Origin: Kribbella pratensis
Lineage (GTDB): Bacteria > Actinomycetota > Actinomycetes > Propionibacteriales > Kribbellaceae
Length of the DNA stretch: 64,000 nucleotides
Direction: 5' to 3'
Assembly (NCBI RefSeq): GCF_004365355.1
Contig: NZ_SODP01000001.1
Location: 2,673,473 to 2,737,472 of the forward strand
Positions 24,363 to 33,077 of this stretch are shown piece by piece. The translations under genes were made by a program, and so were the position numbers. The notes under the pieces were generated by a model that saw only the letters and a program-made list of their open reading frames with translations, searched no databases and was not told the DNA's origin. The first letter of the stretch is position 1, and each line of letters begins with the position of its first letter.

Positions 24363-25298
24363 TCATGATGCGGCTGGTTCAACGGCTGGCCAGGCCTCGC
24401 CCTTCCGCTCGGCGGCCAGCTCGGCGGATCGCCGCAGGGCCTTGAAGACGTAGTCCGGAACCCGCAGCCCGCGCCGGTGCGCGAACATCAGCTCGTACTC
24501 GGCGCGCCCGACCTTCTGCGCGTACTCCCGCAGGTCGTCCTCGCCGCCTCTGCTGATGTCCAGGGCGTGCATCACGTCACCGAACTGGGTCCGCTGGAGC
24601 TTGTTGTAGGCACCCACAACATCGAACGTACGCTTCCGCAGCCCGCGCGTCAGCCACCGCTGCCAACCGGAGAGTTGCCCCCAAAGCTCCTGCGCGGCCA
24701 TCTGGTAGTAGGCGAAGTGCCCCGGCTCCTGCCGCTTGATCGGCGCCACCACGGTGGCGGCGATCGCTTTCTCGCCGAGCTCGAGGAGGCCTGCATGAAG
24801 CTTGTTGTAGGCAAGCACCGCGGAGCGCTCGGTCGCCAGTCCGGTCAGGTAGTACAGCATCCTGCTGATGTCCTGTACGCCGGGCACCTTGCCGAGCGCG
24901 CCGAGCAGCTTGAGCTTGAAGTCGACGTCGGTCAGGTTCGGTTCGTGCGCCTCGATGCCGGCCAGCTCCCGCATCTGGTCCAGGATCAGGCCGTGCCGAG
25001 TCTCCTGCGGCATCCACACGTCCGCGTAGAACCGCCGGTCGACCTCGGGCGGGTCCGGCAGCAGGATGTTCAGCTCCAGCACGTTCCGCTCGACCTCGAG
25101 CTCAACCCGGGTCATGTACGCCAGCACCGACCCGAAGCGCTCGGCCAGCAGCCGTGGGCGCTTGATCGTGTAGTCGACGCTCTCGAGCGGAATCGGCGGA
25201 TGTTCCTCGCCCAGACGCTCGACATGGTCGGCCAGCTTGGAGTCTTCCCGCCGCCGACGGCTACGTCGGCGCGGGACGGTGATATCGCTCAACGACAT
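24363..25298 (-). CDS. ferritin-like diiron protein, acyl-ACP desaturase-like
   Basis: A 311-residue helical protein whose pattern of glutamates and histidines fits a diiron carboxylate site: an ExxxE helix (TRVELEVERNVLELN), PQETRHGLILDQ (an ExxRHG site like the EENRHG of stearoyl-ACP desaturases), and KRQEPGHFAYYQM (ExxH). It is probably an acyl chain desaturase or hydroxylase; the substrate is unknown. An Arg-rich N-terminus (VPRRRSRRRRED) is unusual. ATG 25298 is family-like. Followed by its TetR regulator. Ferritin-fold assignment is firm; desaturase activity is inferred. Confidence 0.75.
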   Translation of the reverse strand: MSLSDITVPRRRSRRRREDSKLADHVERLGEEHPPIPLESVDYTIKRPRLLAERFGSVLAYMTRVELEVERNVLELNILLPDPPEVDRRFYADVWMPQETRHGLILDQMRELAGIEAHEPNLTDVDFKLKLLGALGKVPGVQDISRMLYYLTGLATERSAVLAYNKLHAGLLELGEKAIAATVVAPIKRQEPGHFAYYQMAAQELWGQLSGWQRWLTRGLRKRTFDVVGAYNKLQRTQFGDVMHALDISRGGEDDLREYAQKVGRAEYELMFAHRRGLRVPDYVFKALRRSAELAAERKGEAWPAVEPAAS

Positions 25299-25365
25299 AA
25301 GGCGGCACCTCGCTCGTTCGACAGGGATGCCAGCTCGATCCCCCGCAGGCAAGCCTAACAAAGTA

Positions 25366-25383
25366 ACTGACTGATCAGTCAGT
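25366..25383. promoter_or_regulatory. perfect 18-bp palindrome, TetR operator candidate
   Basis: ACTGACTGATCAGTCAGT is a perfect 18-bp palindrome 67 nt upstream of the diiron gene start. It resembles TetR-type operators of the TGACTGATCAGTCA kind. The TetR gene is two positions downstream in the same operon. Confidence 0.75.
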
Positions 25384-25430
25384 CAGACCCTGTGACCCCA
25401 GCAACACCGCCCCGCCCCCGCCCCCGCCGC

Positions 25431-25517
25431 GTTTGGTGGGTAGACCAACAAGAGTGGGGGTTGGCCAACCGGATTCCGGTTGGCCAACCCCCACTGCGGT
25501 GGGTATACCCACCAAAC
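25431..25517. repeat. nested palindromic element, copy 2
   Basis: Same architecture as copy 1: left box from 25435, core GTTGGCCAACCGGATTCCGG at 25460-25479, right box GGTGGGTATACCCACC from 25498. The inner stem is a perfect 21-bp inverted repeat (25453-25473 with 25475-25495, one-base centre). An outer stem GTTTGGTGGGT/ACCCACCAAAC (25431-25441 with 25507-25517) closes it. It sits 7 nt beyond the alpha-galactosidase stop. Confidence 0.85.
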
Positions 25518-25523
25518 GGGTGC

Positions 25524-28019
25524 TTACTTCGCGAGCGTGTAGCTGACCGTGTCGTTGCGCAGTACGTCGCCGTCGACCTTGACGATGCGCAGCGTGTGCG
25601 GCCCGTTCTTCAGGCCGGTCGCCGTGAACACCTGCTGGTTGGTCACGCGGGCATCGCCGTGCAGGTTCACCCGGCGTACCAGCTTGCCGTCGACGAAGAC
25701 GTCGGCGTTCCCCTGGTCCGGAGCGACCTCGGTGCTCCACGCGACACCCGTGCCGGTGAAGGCGAAGTTGACCGCCGCGCCGTTCGCCGTCGTGGCGTGG
25801 ATGTCGTCGCGGTAGTCGCCCCGGAACCGGAAGTCCAGCGGCACCGTGCCCGCCGCCAAGGTCGCGAGGTACGCCGCCTTGATCGTCACGACCTTGCCGG
25901 CCACCGTGTAGTCGGTGCCCGCGACCAGGTCCTGGCCGGCCTTCGAGATGCCGGCCAGCTCACCGGGATCGCGGCCGAGTTCGACGCTGACGTCGGCCGG
26001 GGCGCCCTTGTCGAACGTCGCCGAGTCCGGGTTCAGCAGGCTCTCCTGCCGGATGTTCAGTTTGTCGAGCAGCATGAACTGGCCGGACTTCTTCACCGCG
26101 CGGATCGTGTGCGAGCCGTTCGGCAGATCCGAGATGCTGTAGACGACCTGCTGCGGTTTGTTGTGTCCCTGCGACGGATCCAGGTACGTGCTCACCGTCT
26201 GCTTGAACTGACCGTCCACGTAGATGTCGACATCACCCTGTCCGGGATCTGTCTCCGTCACGTAGTCGACGCCGGTGCCGACGAAGCTGTACGAGAACGA
26301 GTCGCCATCGGTCTCGGTCCACGCCACGTCGTCCTTGTAGTCACCGAGCCCTCGACCCGTGCTCTGGTGCCAGTTGCCGGTGTAGGTGATCTGCGAGTCG
26401 TCGTTGTTGACCTCGAGCGTCCGCGAACCCACATCCGCGGTCTTCGCCTGCGAGTCGGTGACCGTCACGGTCAGCGGCTCGGACACTGCAGGCACTTCGT
26501 AGTTGTTGTTGCGCTGCCACGCGCCGTCGTACGCGACCCGCAGGTCGTCGTCGTTCACGCGGATCGAAGACGCCTTCTGCGGCGTGACCTTCAGCAGCCG
26601 TACGCCGTGGATCGGCACGTCCTTGGCGGTGAAACCGGTCGCGAACTGACCGAGATCCTTCTTCGCCCACAGGTCCCGCACCTTCGCCGTACCGTCCAGG
26701 CCGAGGTCGGCCCAGTTGACCGTCATGTCGGCGTCGGTCTGGCCAAGGTTGAACAAGGCAACGGTGTAGCTGCTGTCCGGGTTCAGCGCGAACCACACCT
26801 GGCGGTTGGTCTTCGTCGACAGCGGCTGCGCCGGCCGTCCGGCCTGGTTGACCGCGATGACTTCGGGGTTCGTCAGGAGGCTCAGCCCGTAGTCGTCCAG
26901 CCGGGTCATGTCGTTGCCGACGTACATCGGCGCCGCCGAGACTGCCCACAGCGTGGCCGCCGTACGACGTTCGTCCTTCGTGAGACCGTCCATCTGGCCG
27001 TTGCCGACGTCGAGCGAGTCGAGGTCGTTCCAGCCGCCCGGTCCTGCGTGGCGCCACCAGTCCGCCAGCTTCGGGAACAACCGGTTGATGTTCTGCCACT
27101 GCGTGAGCGCGACGCCCGGGCAGTAGCACTCGACGTCCCACTCGATCCGCCACCCGTTCGCGTACTGCTTCCAGGTGTCGGCGTAGTTGATGTCGAGCGC
27201 CCAGGACAGCTCGAGCCAGATCTTGTGCCGAGCCAGCGCCGACGACCAGGCCTTGACGTCGTCGCGGGCGTCGACCGACAGGTCGCTGATGCCCGAGCCC
27301 GGCGTGACGCTGTCGAACTTCAGGAAGTCCAGGCCCCAGGAGCCGAACAGGTCGGCGATCGAGTCGATGTACTTCTGCGCGCAGGGCTTGGAGAAGTCGA
27401 TCTTGTAGCCGATGCCCCAGTAGTCCGCCTTCTGCAGTGGCTGCACCGGCAGGTCACCGGTCTTGCACTCGGGAGCGCCGTACACCGGGAGGTTGGCGTC
27501 GATGACCTCCTTGCCGATACCGGGGATCGCGTACAGGCCGACCTTCTGGCCGTTGGCGTGGATGTGGTCGATCACCGCCTGCAGCCCGTTCGGGTAGAGC
27601 TTCTTGCTCGGCACCGGCCGGCCGTACGCGTCGATACCGTCGTTCCAGCCGGCGTCGATGTTGATGTTCTTGTACCCGTACGGCTGGAGCTTGGCGTGCA
27701 TCGCGTCGGACTGCTTGATCAACTGGTCCGCGGAGATCCAGTTCCCGGCGCCGTCGTACACCTGCATGCTGTAACTGCTCCACCCCATGTAGGGGTGCAG
27801 TGCGATATCGCCGGCCGGGCCGCCGGACTCGACGTTGGTGGTCGTGACCGCCGGAGCCCGTACGGCCTGCTGCGGAGCAGCCGTCTTTGGCGCGATCGGA
27901 GGCGTCGTCTGGGGTGCTGCTGCGGACGTTGTAGCCGTCAAACCTGCCGGCAGCAGTACGGCGGCGACGAGACCGGTAAGCACGGTCCGCACCTTCCTGC
28001 TCCGAACGGATCTGGTCAT
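25524..28019 (-). CDS. secreted GH27 alpha-galactosidase with X2-type modules
   Basis: An 831-residue exported glycoside hydrolase acting on terminal alpha-galactosides. Signal peptide at 1-34 (TTSAAA region). GH27 barrel at ~72-400: HPYMGWSSYS, nucleophile D236 (LDFLKFDSV) and acid/base D295 (WRIEWDVE), then a beta-sandwich to ~480. The C-terminus holds two copies of a ~65-residue module (GVDYVTETDPGQGDVDIYVD and GVAWSTEVAPDQGNADVFVD, each ending NGxHTxRxVK) separated by an X2-like immunoglobulin domain (FDKGAPADVSVELGRDPGEL). These are probably carbohydrate- or wall-binding. Its own promoter is upstream; copy 2 of the palindromic element follows. Confidence 0.92.
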   Translation of the reverse strand: MTRSVRSRKVRTVLTGLVAAVLLPAGLTATTSAAAPQTTPPIAPKTAAPQQAVRAPAVTTTNVESGGPAGDIALHPYMGWSSYSMQVYDGAGNWISADQLIKQSDAMHAKLQPYGYKNINIDAGWNDGIDAYGRPVPSKKLYPNGLQAVIDHIHANGQKVGLYAIPGIGKEVIDANLPVYGAPECKTGDLPVQPLQKADYWGIGYKIDFSKPCAQKYIDSIADLFGSWGLDFLKFDSVTPGSGISDLSVDARDDVKAWSSALARHKIWLELSWALDINYADTWKQYANGWRIEWDVECYCPGVALTQWQNINRLFPKLADWWRHAGPGGWNDLDSLDVGNGQMDGLTKDERRTAATLWAVSAAPMYVGNDMTRLDDYGLSLLTNPEVIAVNQAGRPAQPLSTKTNRQVWFALNPDSSYTVALFNLGQTDADMTVNWADLGLDGTAKVRDLWAKKDLGQFATGFTAKDVPIHGVRLLKVTPQKASSIRVNDDDLRVAYDGAWQRNNNYEVPAVSEPLTVTVTDSQAKTADVGSRTLEVNNDDSQITYTGNWHQSTGRGLGDYKDDVAWTETDGDSFSYSFVGTGVDYVTETDPGQGDVDIYVDGQFKQTVSTYLDPSQGHNKPQQVVYSISDLPNGSHTIRAVKKSGQFMLLDKLNIRQESLLNPDSATFDKGAPADVSVELGRDPGELAGISKAGQDLVAGTDYTVAGKVVTIKAAYLATLAAGTVPLDFRFRGDYRDDIHATTANGAAVNFAFTGTGVAWSTEVAPDQGNADVFVDGKLVRRVNLHGDARVTNQQVFTATGLKNGPHTLRIVKVDGDVLRNDTVSYTLAK

Positions 28020-28055
28020 GGCGGTGACCTCTCTGAGAGAACCGAATCGGATAGG

Positions 28056-28085
28056 ATATTGGTTCTATTTACTTAACCGTGTCAA
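28056..28085 (-). promoter_or_regulatory. putative promoter of the alpha-galactosidase gene
   Basis: Minus-strand TTGACA (28080-28085) and CAATAT (28056-28061), 18 nt apart, in an unusually AT-rich patch. GGTT-N10-AACC lies in the spacer, and GTTAAGT and TCCTATC motifs here recur in the ROK kinase promoter. Confidence 0.55.
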
Positions 28086-28109
28086 GATTCTGTGCGATAT
28101 CGGCCCGGA

Positions 28110-29543
28110 TTACTTCCAGGTCCCCGGTCCGTTCGAGCCTGCGTCGTACTCGTCGAGGGGTACTTCGCCGGCGCGCCACGCGGCGAGGACAGGCTCGACG
28201 ATCTCCCAGCACCGCTCGGCCACGTCACCGCGCACCGACAGGAGTGGGTCGCCACGCAGGATGCCGCTCAGCACCTCGCCGTACGGGAGGACCGAGGAGG
28301 ACGGGAGTGTCGCGTCCAGGAAGACCTGGCCCATCGTGTACGGGCCGTCGACACCGAGCGCCGGGACGGACAGGGACAGTTCGCCCGGGTTCAGCCCGAT
28401 GCGGAGCGTCTCGCCGTCGCGCGCGCCGTTCAGACCGGAGGGCAGGTGCCGCAGCGGCTTGAACTTGACCACGATCTCCTTGCGCGCGACCCCGAGCGCC
28501 TTGCCCGAGCGCAGGGTGAACGGCACACCGGCCCAGCGGTTCGTGTCGACCTCGACCGTCACCTCGGCCAGCGTCTCGGTCCCCCGCTCCGCGTCGACAC
28601 CGTCCTCGTCGGCGTACGACGGAACCACGCGATCGTCCGCGATGCCCGCGGAGTACCGCGCCCGTCGACCCGCCTCGATCGCGGAGCCGCGGTAGAGATG
28701 CGTACTGCGCAGCGCACGCGCCATCTCGCTGCGCACCTCGACGGCGTCCATGGTCGCCGGTGCGTCCATCACGAGCAGTGCGAGGACGAGCAGCAGGTGG
28801 CTCTGGATCATGTCGACCAGCGCGCCCGCGTTGTCGTAGTACTGCGCGCGTCCCTCGAGGCCGAGCGTCTCGTCGTACACGATCTCGACGCTCTCGATGT
28901 GCTCGGCGTTCCAGACCGGCTCGAACAGTCGGTTCGCGAACCGCAGGCCGATCAGGTTCAGAACCGCTGTGCGACCGAGGAAGTGGTCGACGCGGTGGAC
29001 GTTCTCCTCGGGCACGAGCGAGCCGACCAGCTGGTTGAGCGCGGCGGCGGACTCGGCGTCGGTGCCGAACGGCTTCTCGAAGGCGAGCTCGGTGCCTTCC
29101 GGCAGCTCGACGTCGCGGAGCTTCGCGACGATGGCCGTCGTCACCGCCGGCGGCAGCGAGAAGTACAGGACCGGCGCGGGGCCCGCGAGCTCGAGGAGCG
29201 CCCGGAGGTGCTCGACATCGGTCGGGTCACCGGCGACGTACTCCGTCGTTGCCAGCGTGTCCGCGGCCGCCGAACTGATCTCGCCGCGGGACTCGAAGGC
29301 GGACCGGACCCGGTCCGTCCACTCGTCCGGCGCGAGCGGAGAGCGCCCGGTCCCGATGATGCGCACACTGGTCGCCCGCGGTCCGGCGAGCAGACTGCCC
29401 AGACCCGGCAGCAGCAACCGCGAGCTCAGGTCGCCGCTGGCGCCGAAGATGACCAGGGTTCGTTGGCCGGTATGTTGACCTGCAGCCGCCGAGGTTCGCT
29501 CGCCCGGTAGCAGGGCCGCATGCGTTGTGATGATGCCTCCCAA
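28110..29543 (-). CDS. zwf: glucose-6-phosphate 1-dehydrogenase
   Basis: A 477-residue oxidoreductase that opens the pentose phosphate pathway, making 6-phosphogluconolactone and NADPH. The Rossmann motif GASGDLSSRLLLPGL is near residue 34. The substrate/catalytic motif RVDHFLGR (family RIDHYLGKE) is near 183, and EKPFG is present. The start is uncertain: the frame opens at TTG 29543 with no clear ribosome site, and no ATG or GTG follows before the Rossmann fold. It lies downstream of the DUF3137-like gene (66 nt gap) on the same strand. Confidence 0.93.
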   Translation of the reverse strand: MGGIITTHAALLPGERTSAAAGQHTGQRTLVIFGASGDLSSRLLLPGLGSLLAGPRATSVRIIGTGRSPLAPDEWTDRVRSAFESRGEISSAAADTLATTEYVAGDPTDVEHLRALLELAGPAPVLYFSLPPAVTTAIVAKLRDVELPEGTELAFEKPFGTDAESAAALNQLVGSLVPEENVHRVDHFLGRTAVLNLIGLRFANRLFEPVWNAEHIESVEIVYDETLGLEGRAQYYDNAGALVDMIQSHLLLVLALLVMDAPATMDAVEVRSEMARALRSTHLYRGSAIEAGRRARYSAGIADDRVVPSYADEDGVDAERGTETLAEVTVEVDTNRWAGVPFTLRSGKALGVARKEIVVKFKPLRHLPSGLNGARDGETLRIGLNPGELSLSVPALGVDGPYTMGQVFLDATLPSSSVLPYGEVLSGILRGDPLLSVRGDVAERCWEIVEPVLAAWRAGEVPLDEYDAGSNGPGTWK

Positions 29544-29609
29544 GACACGTGGCTCATCCGTGGAGCCACACCCAAAGACGCAACCGCGCCGAGGGTAATC
29601 GCATTCCCC

Positions 29610-30881
29610 CTACGGGACGGGCGTTATCTCAGGGGCTGGGTAGGGTGAATCCGGGAGGCCGAGATTCCGCCAGACGAACCGCGGGACCCGGGCCAGGAAC
29701 CCGCGGAGGAACTCCGAGCTGTGCGCGATCGCGGGCTGGCTGTGCTCGCCGGGCGAGAACCAGGCCCACTCCTCCTCGATCCGGAACGACGCCGGCGGGT
29801 TCGCCATCAGGTACTGCATCTGGCGCGGGTGGATCACGTCGTACGCGAATTTCGTGTCCTGCGAGTGCACCGCGAACTGCCGGTTGAACGCCTCGCTCTC
29901 GAAGCTGATCCCGCCGCCCCACCCCTTGGGCCCGACCTCCAGTCGCGGCATCCAGATCGGCAGTTGGAACCCGAGAATCGGCTCGCTGTGGTTCTCGGTC
30001 ACCGTCCGGGTCTGCGTGCGGCCCTCACTGTCGGTGTACGACTCCGTCCGCGTCGTCTTCCAGTGGTGGGTGAACGCGACGAACGGCGGCCCGTCGCCGT
30101 CCCGACCGCGGATCACTTCGCTGGTGCTGTGGGCGTGGCCGCCACGGTTCACCGGCGTGAACTCCAGCAGGCTGTCGTCGACACCGACCCAGTACCAGTC
30201 CGGGTGGTGATAGAAGGTCAGTCGCGCCTGCGGCTCGGGCTGGATCCAGCGGTCGAGCGGCGTGGCGTCGATCGCCGCCGCGACGGCGCCCAGCTGCTCC
30301 AGCCAGGCGGCGAGCAGTTCGGGCTTCTGCCGCGGCGGATCCAGCACCACGAGCTGATCGCTGTCGATACCCACGTTCAACCCCGGCAGGCCTGAGTTTG
30401 ACATGGCCATCGCACTCAGCTGCGAACACACCTGCGGATTCATCACCTCCGCGGCGAAGTCCGGCTCGAGTGCACCGACCTGCCAGCCCGGCCCGAGCTG
30501 CGGCGGAGCGGGCACGGCGTGCGCGAGGACGCCGTACCGCGGCCGGGTGTCGCCGCCGGTGATCCACAACTCGGGGAGGCGGCGCGACAACGTGACCATG
30601 CCGACCCAGCCCGACCAGTGCGAGGTGCTGTACTCGATCACCTGGAACGGACGACCCAGAGCGGTCAGACCGGTGATCTGGTCATCGGGCTTGCGGACGA
30701 AACCGAGCCCGAACGGCGGATTGCCGAGCCGGGCGACGGCGTCGAACGTCGGGCTGTTGACGAAGTTCCAGCCACGCTGCCGCAGCGAGTCGATGTACCG
30801 CTGCCGGCGTACGAGCGCGACGATGCCCCAGGTGAGTCCGGCCGCGAACAGCACGATCACGACCACCACGAAGAGCTTCAT
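29610..30881 (-). CDS. DUF3137-like membrane-anchored protein
   Basis: A 423-residue protein with one N-terminal membrane helix (MKLFVVVVIVLFAAGLTWGI) and a large soluble domain. The stretch PRLEVGPKGWGGGISFESEA-FNRQFAVHSQDTKFAYDVIH resembles the DUF3137 pattern, whose role is unknown. The extension upstream of ATG 30881 to 31235 is arginine-rich shadow. It follows helR by 26 nt and precedes zwf by 66 nt, so the three may be co-transcribed. Confidence 0.7.
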   Translation of the reverse strand: MKLFVVVVIVLFAAGLTWGIVALVRRQRYIDSLRQRGWNFVNSPTFDAVARLGNPPFGLGFVRKPDDQITGLTALGRPFQVIEYSTSHWSGWVGMVTLSRRLPELWITGGDTRPRYGVLAHAVPAPPQLGPGWQVGALEPDFAAEVMNPQVCSQLSAMAMSNSGLPGLNVGIDSDQLVVLDPPRQKPELLAAWLEQLGAVAAAIDATPLDRWIQPEPQARLTFYHHPDWYWVGVDDSLLEFTPVNRGGHAHSTSEVIRGRDGDGPPFVAFTHHWKTTRTESYTDSEGRTQTRTVTENHSEPILGFQLPIWMPRLEVGPKGWGGGISFESEAFNRQFAVHSQDTKFAYDVIHPRQMQYLMANPPASFRIEEEWAWFSPGEHSQPAIAHSSEFLRGFLARVPRFVWRNLGLPDSPYPAPEITPVP

Positions 30882-30907
30882 CGCGCCACGATAGCTGCGC
30901 GAGGGGA

Positions 30908-32929
30908 TCAGCCGAGGGCACCCGGAAGCGGCTCGGCATGGATGATCTGGAGGCGGCTGACGGCGCGGGTGAGGACGACGTACAGGCGGTGCAGGCCGCG
31001 GGGCTCGGCCGCGACGATATGTGCGGGCTCGGCGACGATGACGGCGTCGAACTCGAGGCCCTTCGCGAGCGTTGCCGGCACGCAGACGAGCCGGACCGTG
31101 TCGATCTCGTCCTCGGTCTCGCCGATCAGCGCCACCTCGAGGCCTGCGGCAGCGATCGCATCCCTGAGCGCCGCGACCTGATCGTCCGCGGCGATGAGGG
31201 CGACCGAACCTTCGCCGGCCAGCGCGGACTTGCACGCCGCGATGACCTCGTCCGCGAGCGTCGACTCACTGGCCGGTACGACGCTCAGCGCGTCGGCGAC
31301 CGTCCGGACGCCGCTCGGCGTACTCAGCGTCGGAGCGATCTCGGGAAGCAGCTTCGCCGCGAAGCGGATGATCTGCTCGGGCACGCGGAACCCTCGGTCG
31401 AGCTCCGCCACGACACCGTCGCTCTTGTCGAGATGACCGAGGACGCGGTCCCACGAACCCGCGGCCCACGGCGTCGTCGCCTGGGCCAGATCGCCCAGCA
31501 CCGTCGCCGAACCGGTCCGGCAGCGTCGGCCCAGTGCGCGCAGCTGCATCGCCGACAGGTCCTGCGCCTCGTCCAGGACGAGGTGACCGAGCGATCCGGT
31601 CCGCCGTTCGATCAGGTCCTCGAGCTCGTCGAGCAGGACGGTGTCCGCGAACGACCACTTCGCCGACTTCCAGGACCGCGCCGGCTTGGTCCACAACAGC
31701 GCCGTACGTTCCTCGTCGGTCAGCGCCGGAGCGGCCTGGGCCAGGAAGTCCGCGTTGGAGAACAGACGATGCAGGATCTGCTCGGGTGCGACGCGCGGCC
31801 AGACCGAGTCGAGCACATCCTTCACCGGCTTCGAGCGCGCGACCGCGTTCTGCACGCGGTCGTCCGGTGACTCCGCCCGCTCCTCCATCCGGACCAGGAC
31901 GACGTGTGCGATCCGCTGCGCGAGCGCGTTCCGGCCGGGCGCGTACCGGGTCGACTCGCGCAGGTCCGACACGATGTCGACGACCTCGTAGTCGTGCACC
32001 CGGTAGCGCCGGGATCCCTTGCTGTAAAGGACTCCCTCGGTCGGGGTACCGACGTACGACCACAACGCGCGCCGCAGTACGTCGGCCATCCGGGCGTCGC
32101 CCTTCAGCCGCTCGGCCTCCACGTCGTCGATCGCCCCGGTCGGCCGGGTGAGCAGCTCGTCGATCGTGATCTGCCGTACGTCGACCTCGCCGAGCGCGGG
32201 CAGGACCTTGCGGATGTACGACAGGAACGAGCGGTTCGGGCCGACGATCACGACGCCGCCGCGGCCGAGGCGTTCACGTTCGGTGTAGAGCAGGTACGCG
32301 ACCCGGTGCAGACCGACGGCGGTCTTGCCCGTGCCCGGCGCGCCCTGCACGCAGACGCTCGGATGCAGCGGCGCGCGGACCAGGTCGTCCTGCTCGGGCT
32401 GGATCGTGGCCACGATGTCGCGCATCGGCCCGGTGCGCGGCCGCTCGATCTCGGCTCGCAGGAAGGCATCCGCCTGATCCGTCTCGACGACGCCGGTCAG
32501 CGGCTCGTCCTCGAACCCGGTCAACTCGGCATGGTCCGAGAACCCGTAGCGGCGACGCATCAGCACCCGCTGCCGGTCGCTCCGGGTCGCCCGGTAGAAC
32601 GGCACCGACACCGGAGCACGCCAGTCGATGACCAGCGGTACGCCGCTGCCGTCGTGCACATGCCGGCGGCCGATGTAGATCTGGTCGAGGTCCGGGATGG
32701 TGCCGTGCTCGTAGTCGAGCCGGCCGAAGAACAGCGGTACGTCGGGCAGGTCGAGAAGCGCGTGGGTGCGCATCTCCTTGGCCCGCTGGTTGGCCTCGTT
32801 GGTGAAGCGTTCGTCGTTGTCCTCGCCACCGATCACCGGGACGTCGCGGTCGACGACCTCGGCGTACATGCGGTGGAGCGCGGTCTGGGCAGTGGTCAGG
32901 AAGGCCCGTTCGGCCTCGAGTTCGGCCAT
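30908..32929 (-). CDS. helR: HelR/HelD-type RNA polymerase recycling ATPase
   Basis: A 673-residue superfamily-1 ATPase related to UvrD. It removes stalled or drug-bound RNA polymerase from DNA; in actinomycetes HelR can rescue polymerase from rifampicin. Walker A is GAPGTGKTAVGLH (about 196), Walker B LVLDEAQDLSAMQL, and later motifs FRVPEQIIRF and LYVVLTRAVSRLQI. The N-terminal coiled-coil arm is AELEAERAFLTTAQTALHRM. ATG 32929 fits the family N-terminus; ATG 32980 is an alternative. Confidence 0.9.
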   Translation of the reverse strand: MAELEAERAFLTTAQTALHRMYAEVVDRDVPVIGGEDNDERFTNEANQRAKEMRTHALLDLPDVPLFFGRLDYEHGTIPDLDQIYIGRRHVHDGSGVPLVIDWRAPVSVPFYRATRSDRQRVLMRRRYGFSDHAELTGFEDEPLTGVVETDQADAFLRAEIERPRTGPMRDIVATIQPEQDDLVRAPLHPSVCVQGAPGTGKTAVGLHRVAYLLYTERERLGRGGVVIVGPNRSFLSYIRKVLPALGEVDVRQITIDELLTRPTGAIDDVEAERLKGDARMADVLRRALWSYVGTPTEGVLYSKGSRRYRVHDYEVVDIVSDLRESTRYAPGRNALAQRIAHVVLVRMEERAESPDDRVQNAVARSKPVKDVLDSVWPRVAPEQILHRLFSNADFLAQAAPALTDEERTALLWTKPARSWKSAKWSFADTVLLDELEDLIERRTGSLGHLVLDEAQDLSAMQLRALGRRCRTGSATVLGDLAQATTPWAAGSWDRVLGHLDKSDGVVAELDRGFRVPEQIIRFAAKLLPEIAPTLSTPSGVRTVADALSVVPASESTLADEVIAACKSALAGEGSVALIAADDQVAALRDAIAAAGLEVALIGETEDEIDTVRLVCVPATLAKGLEFDAVIVAEPAHIVAAEPRGLHRLYVVLTRAVSRLQIIHAEPLPGALG

Positions 32930-33007
32930 GGCAGAGTGCCTCGAATCGTGAGCATGGGTCCCGCCCCGGAGCTGATCCATCCGGTTCGATTCGATCCCGA
33001 AAAAGAC

Positions 33008-33041
33008 AGGCCCGCGACGCTACCAGCGACGTCGCGGGCCT
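33008..33041 (-). terminator. Rho-independent terminator of the phosphoesterase gene
   Basis: AGGCCCGCGACG pairs with CGTCGCGGGCCT (12 bp) and, on the minus strand, is followed by TCTTTTT. It lies 37 nt after the phosphoesterase stop and upstream of helR. Confidence 0.9.
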
Positions 33042-33077
33042 GCCACCCAATTACTGCCTCACCAAGCGGTCAGCCGA

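Noticed and set aside
25392..28076. 894-residue plus-strand open frame
   Set aside because: Antisense shadow of the alpha-galactosidase and its flanking palindromic element.
32930..33077. Rifampicin-associated element upstream of helR
   Set aside because: I looked for the GC-rich inverted element reported before rifampicin-induced helR genes. The only strong palindrome here is the terminator of the preceding gene.
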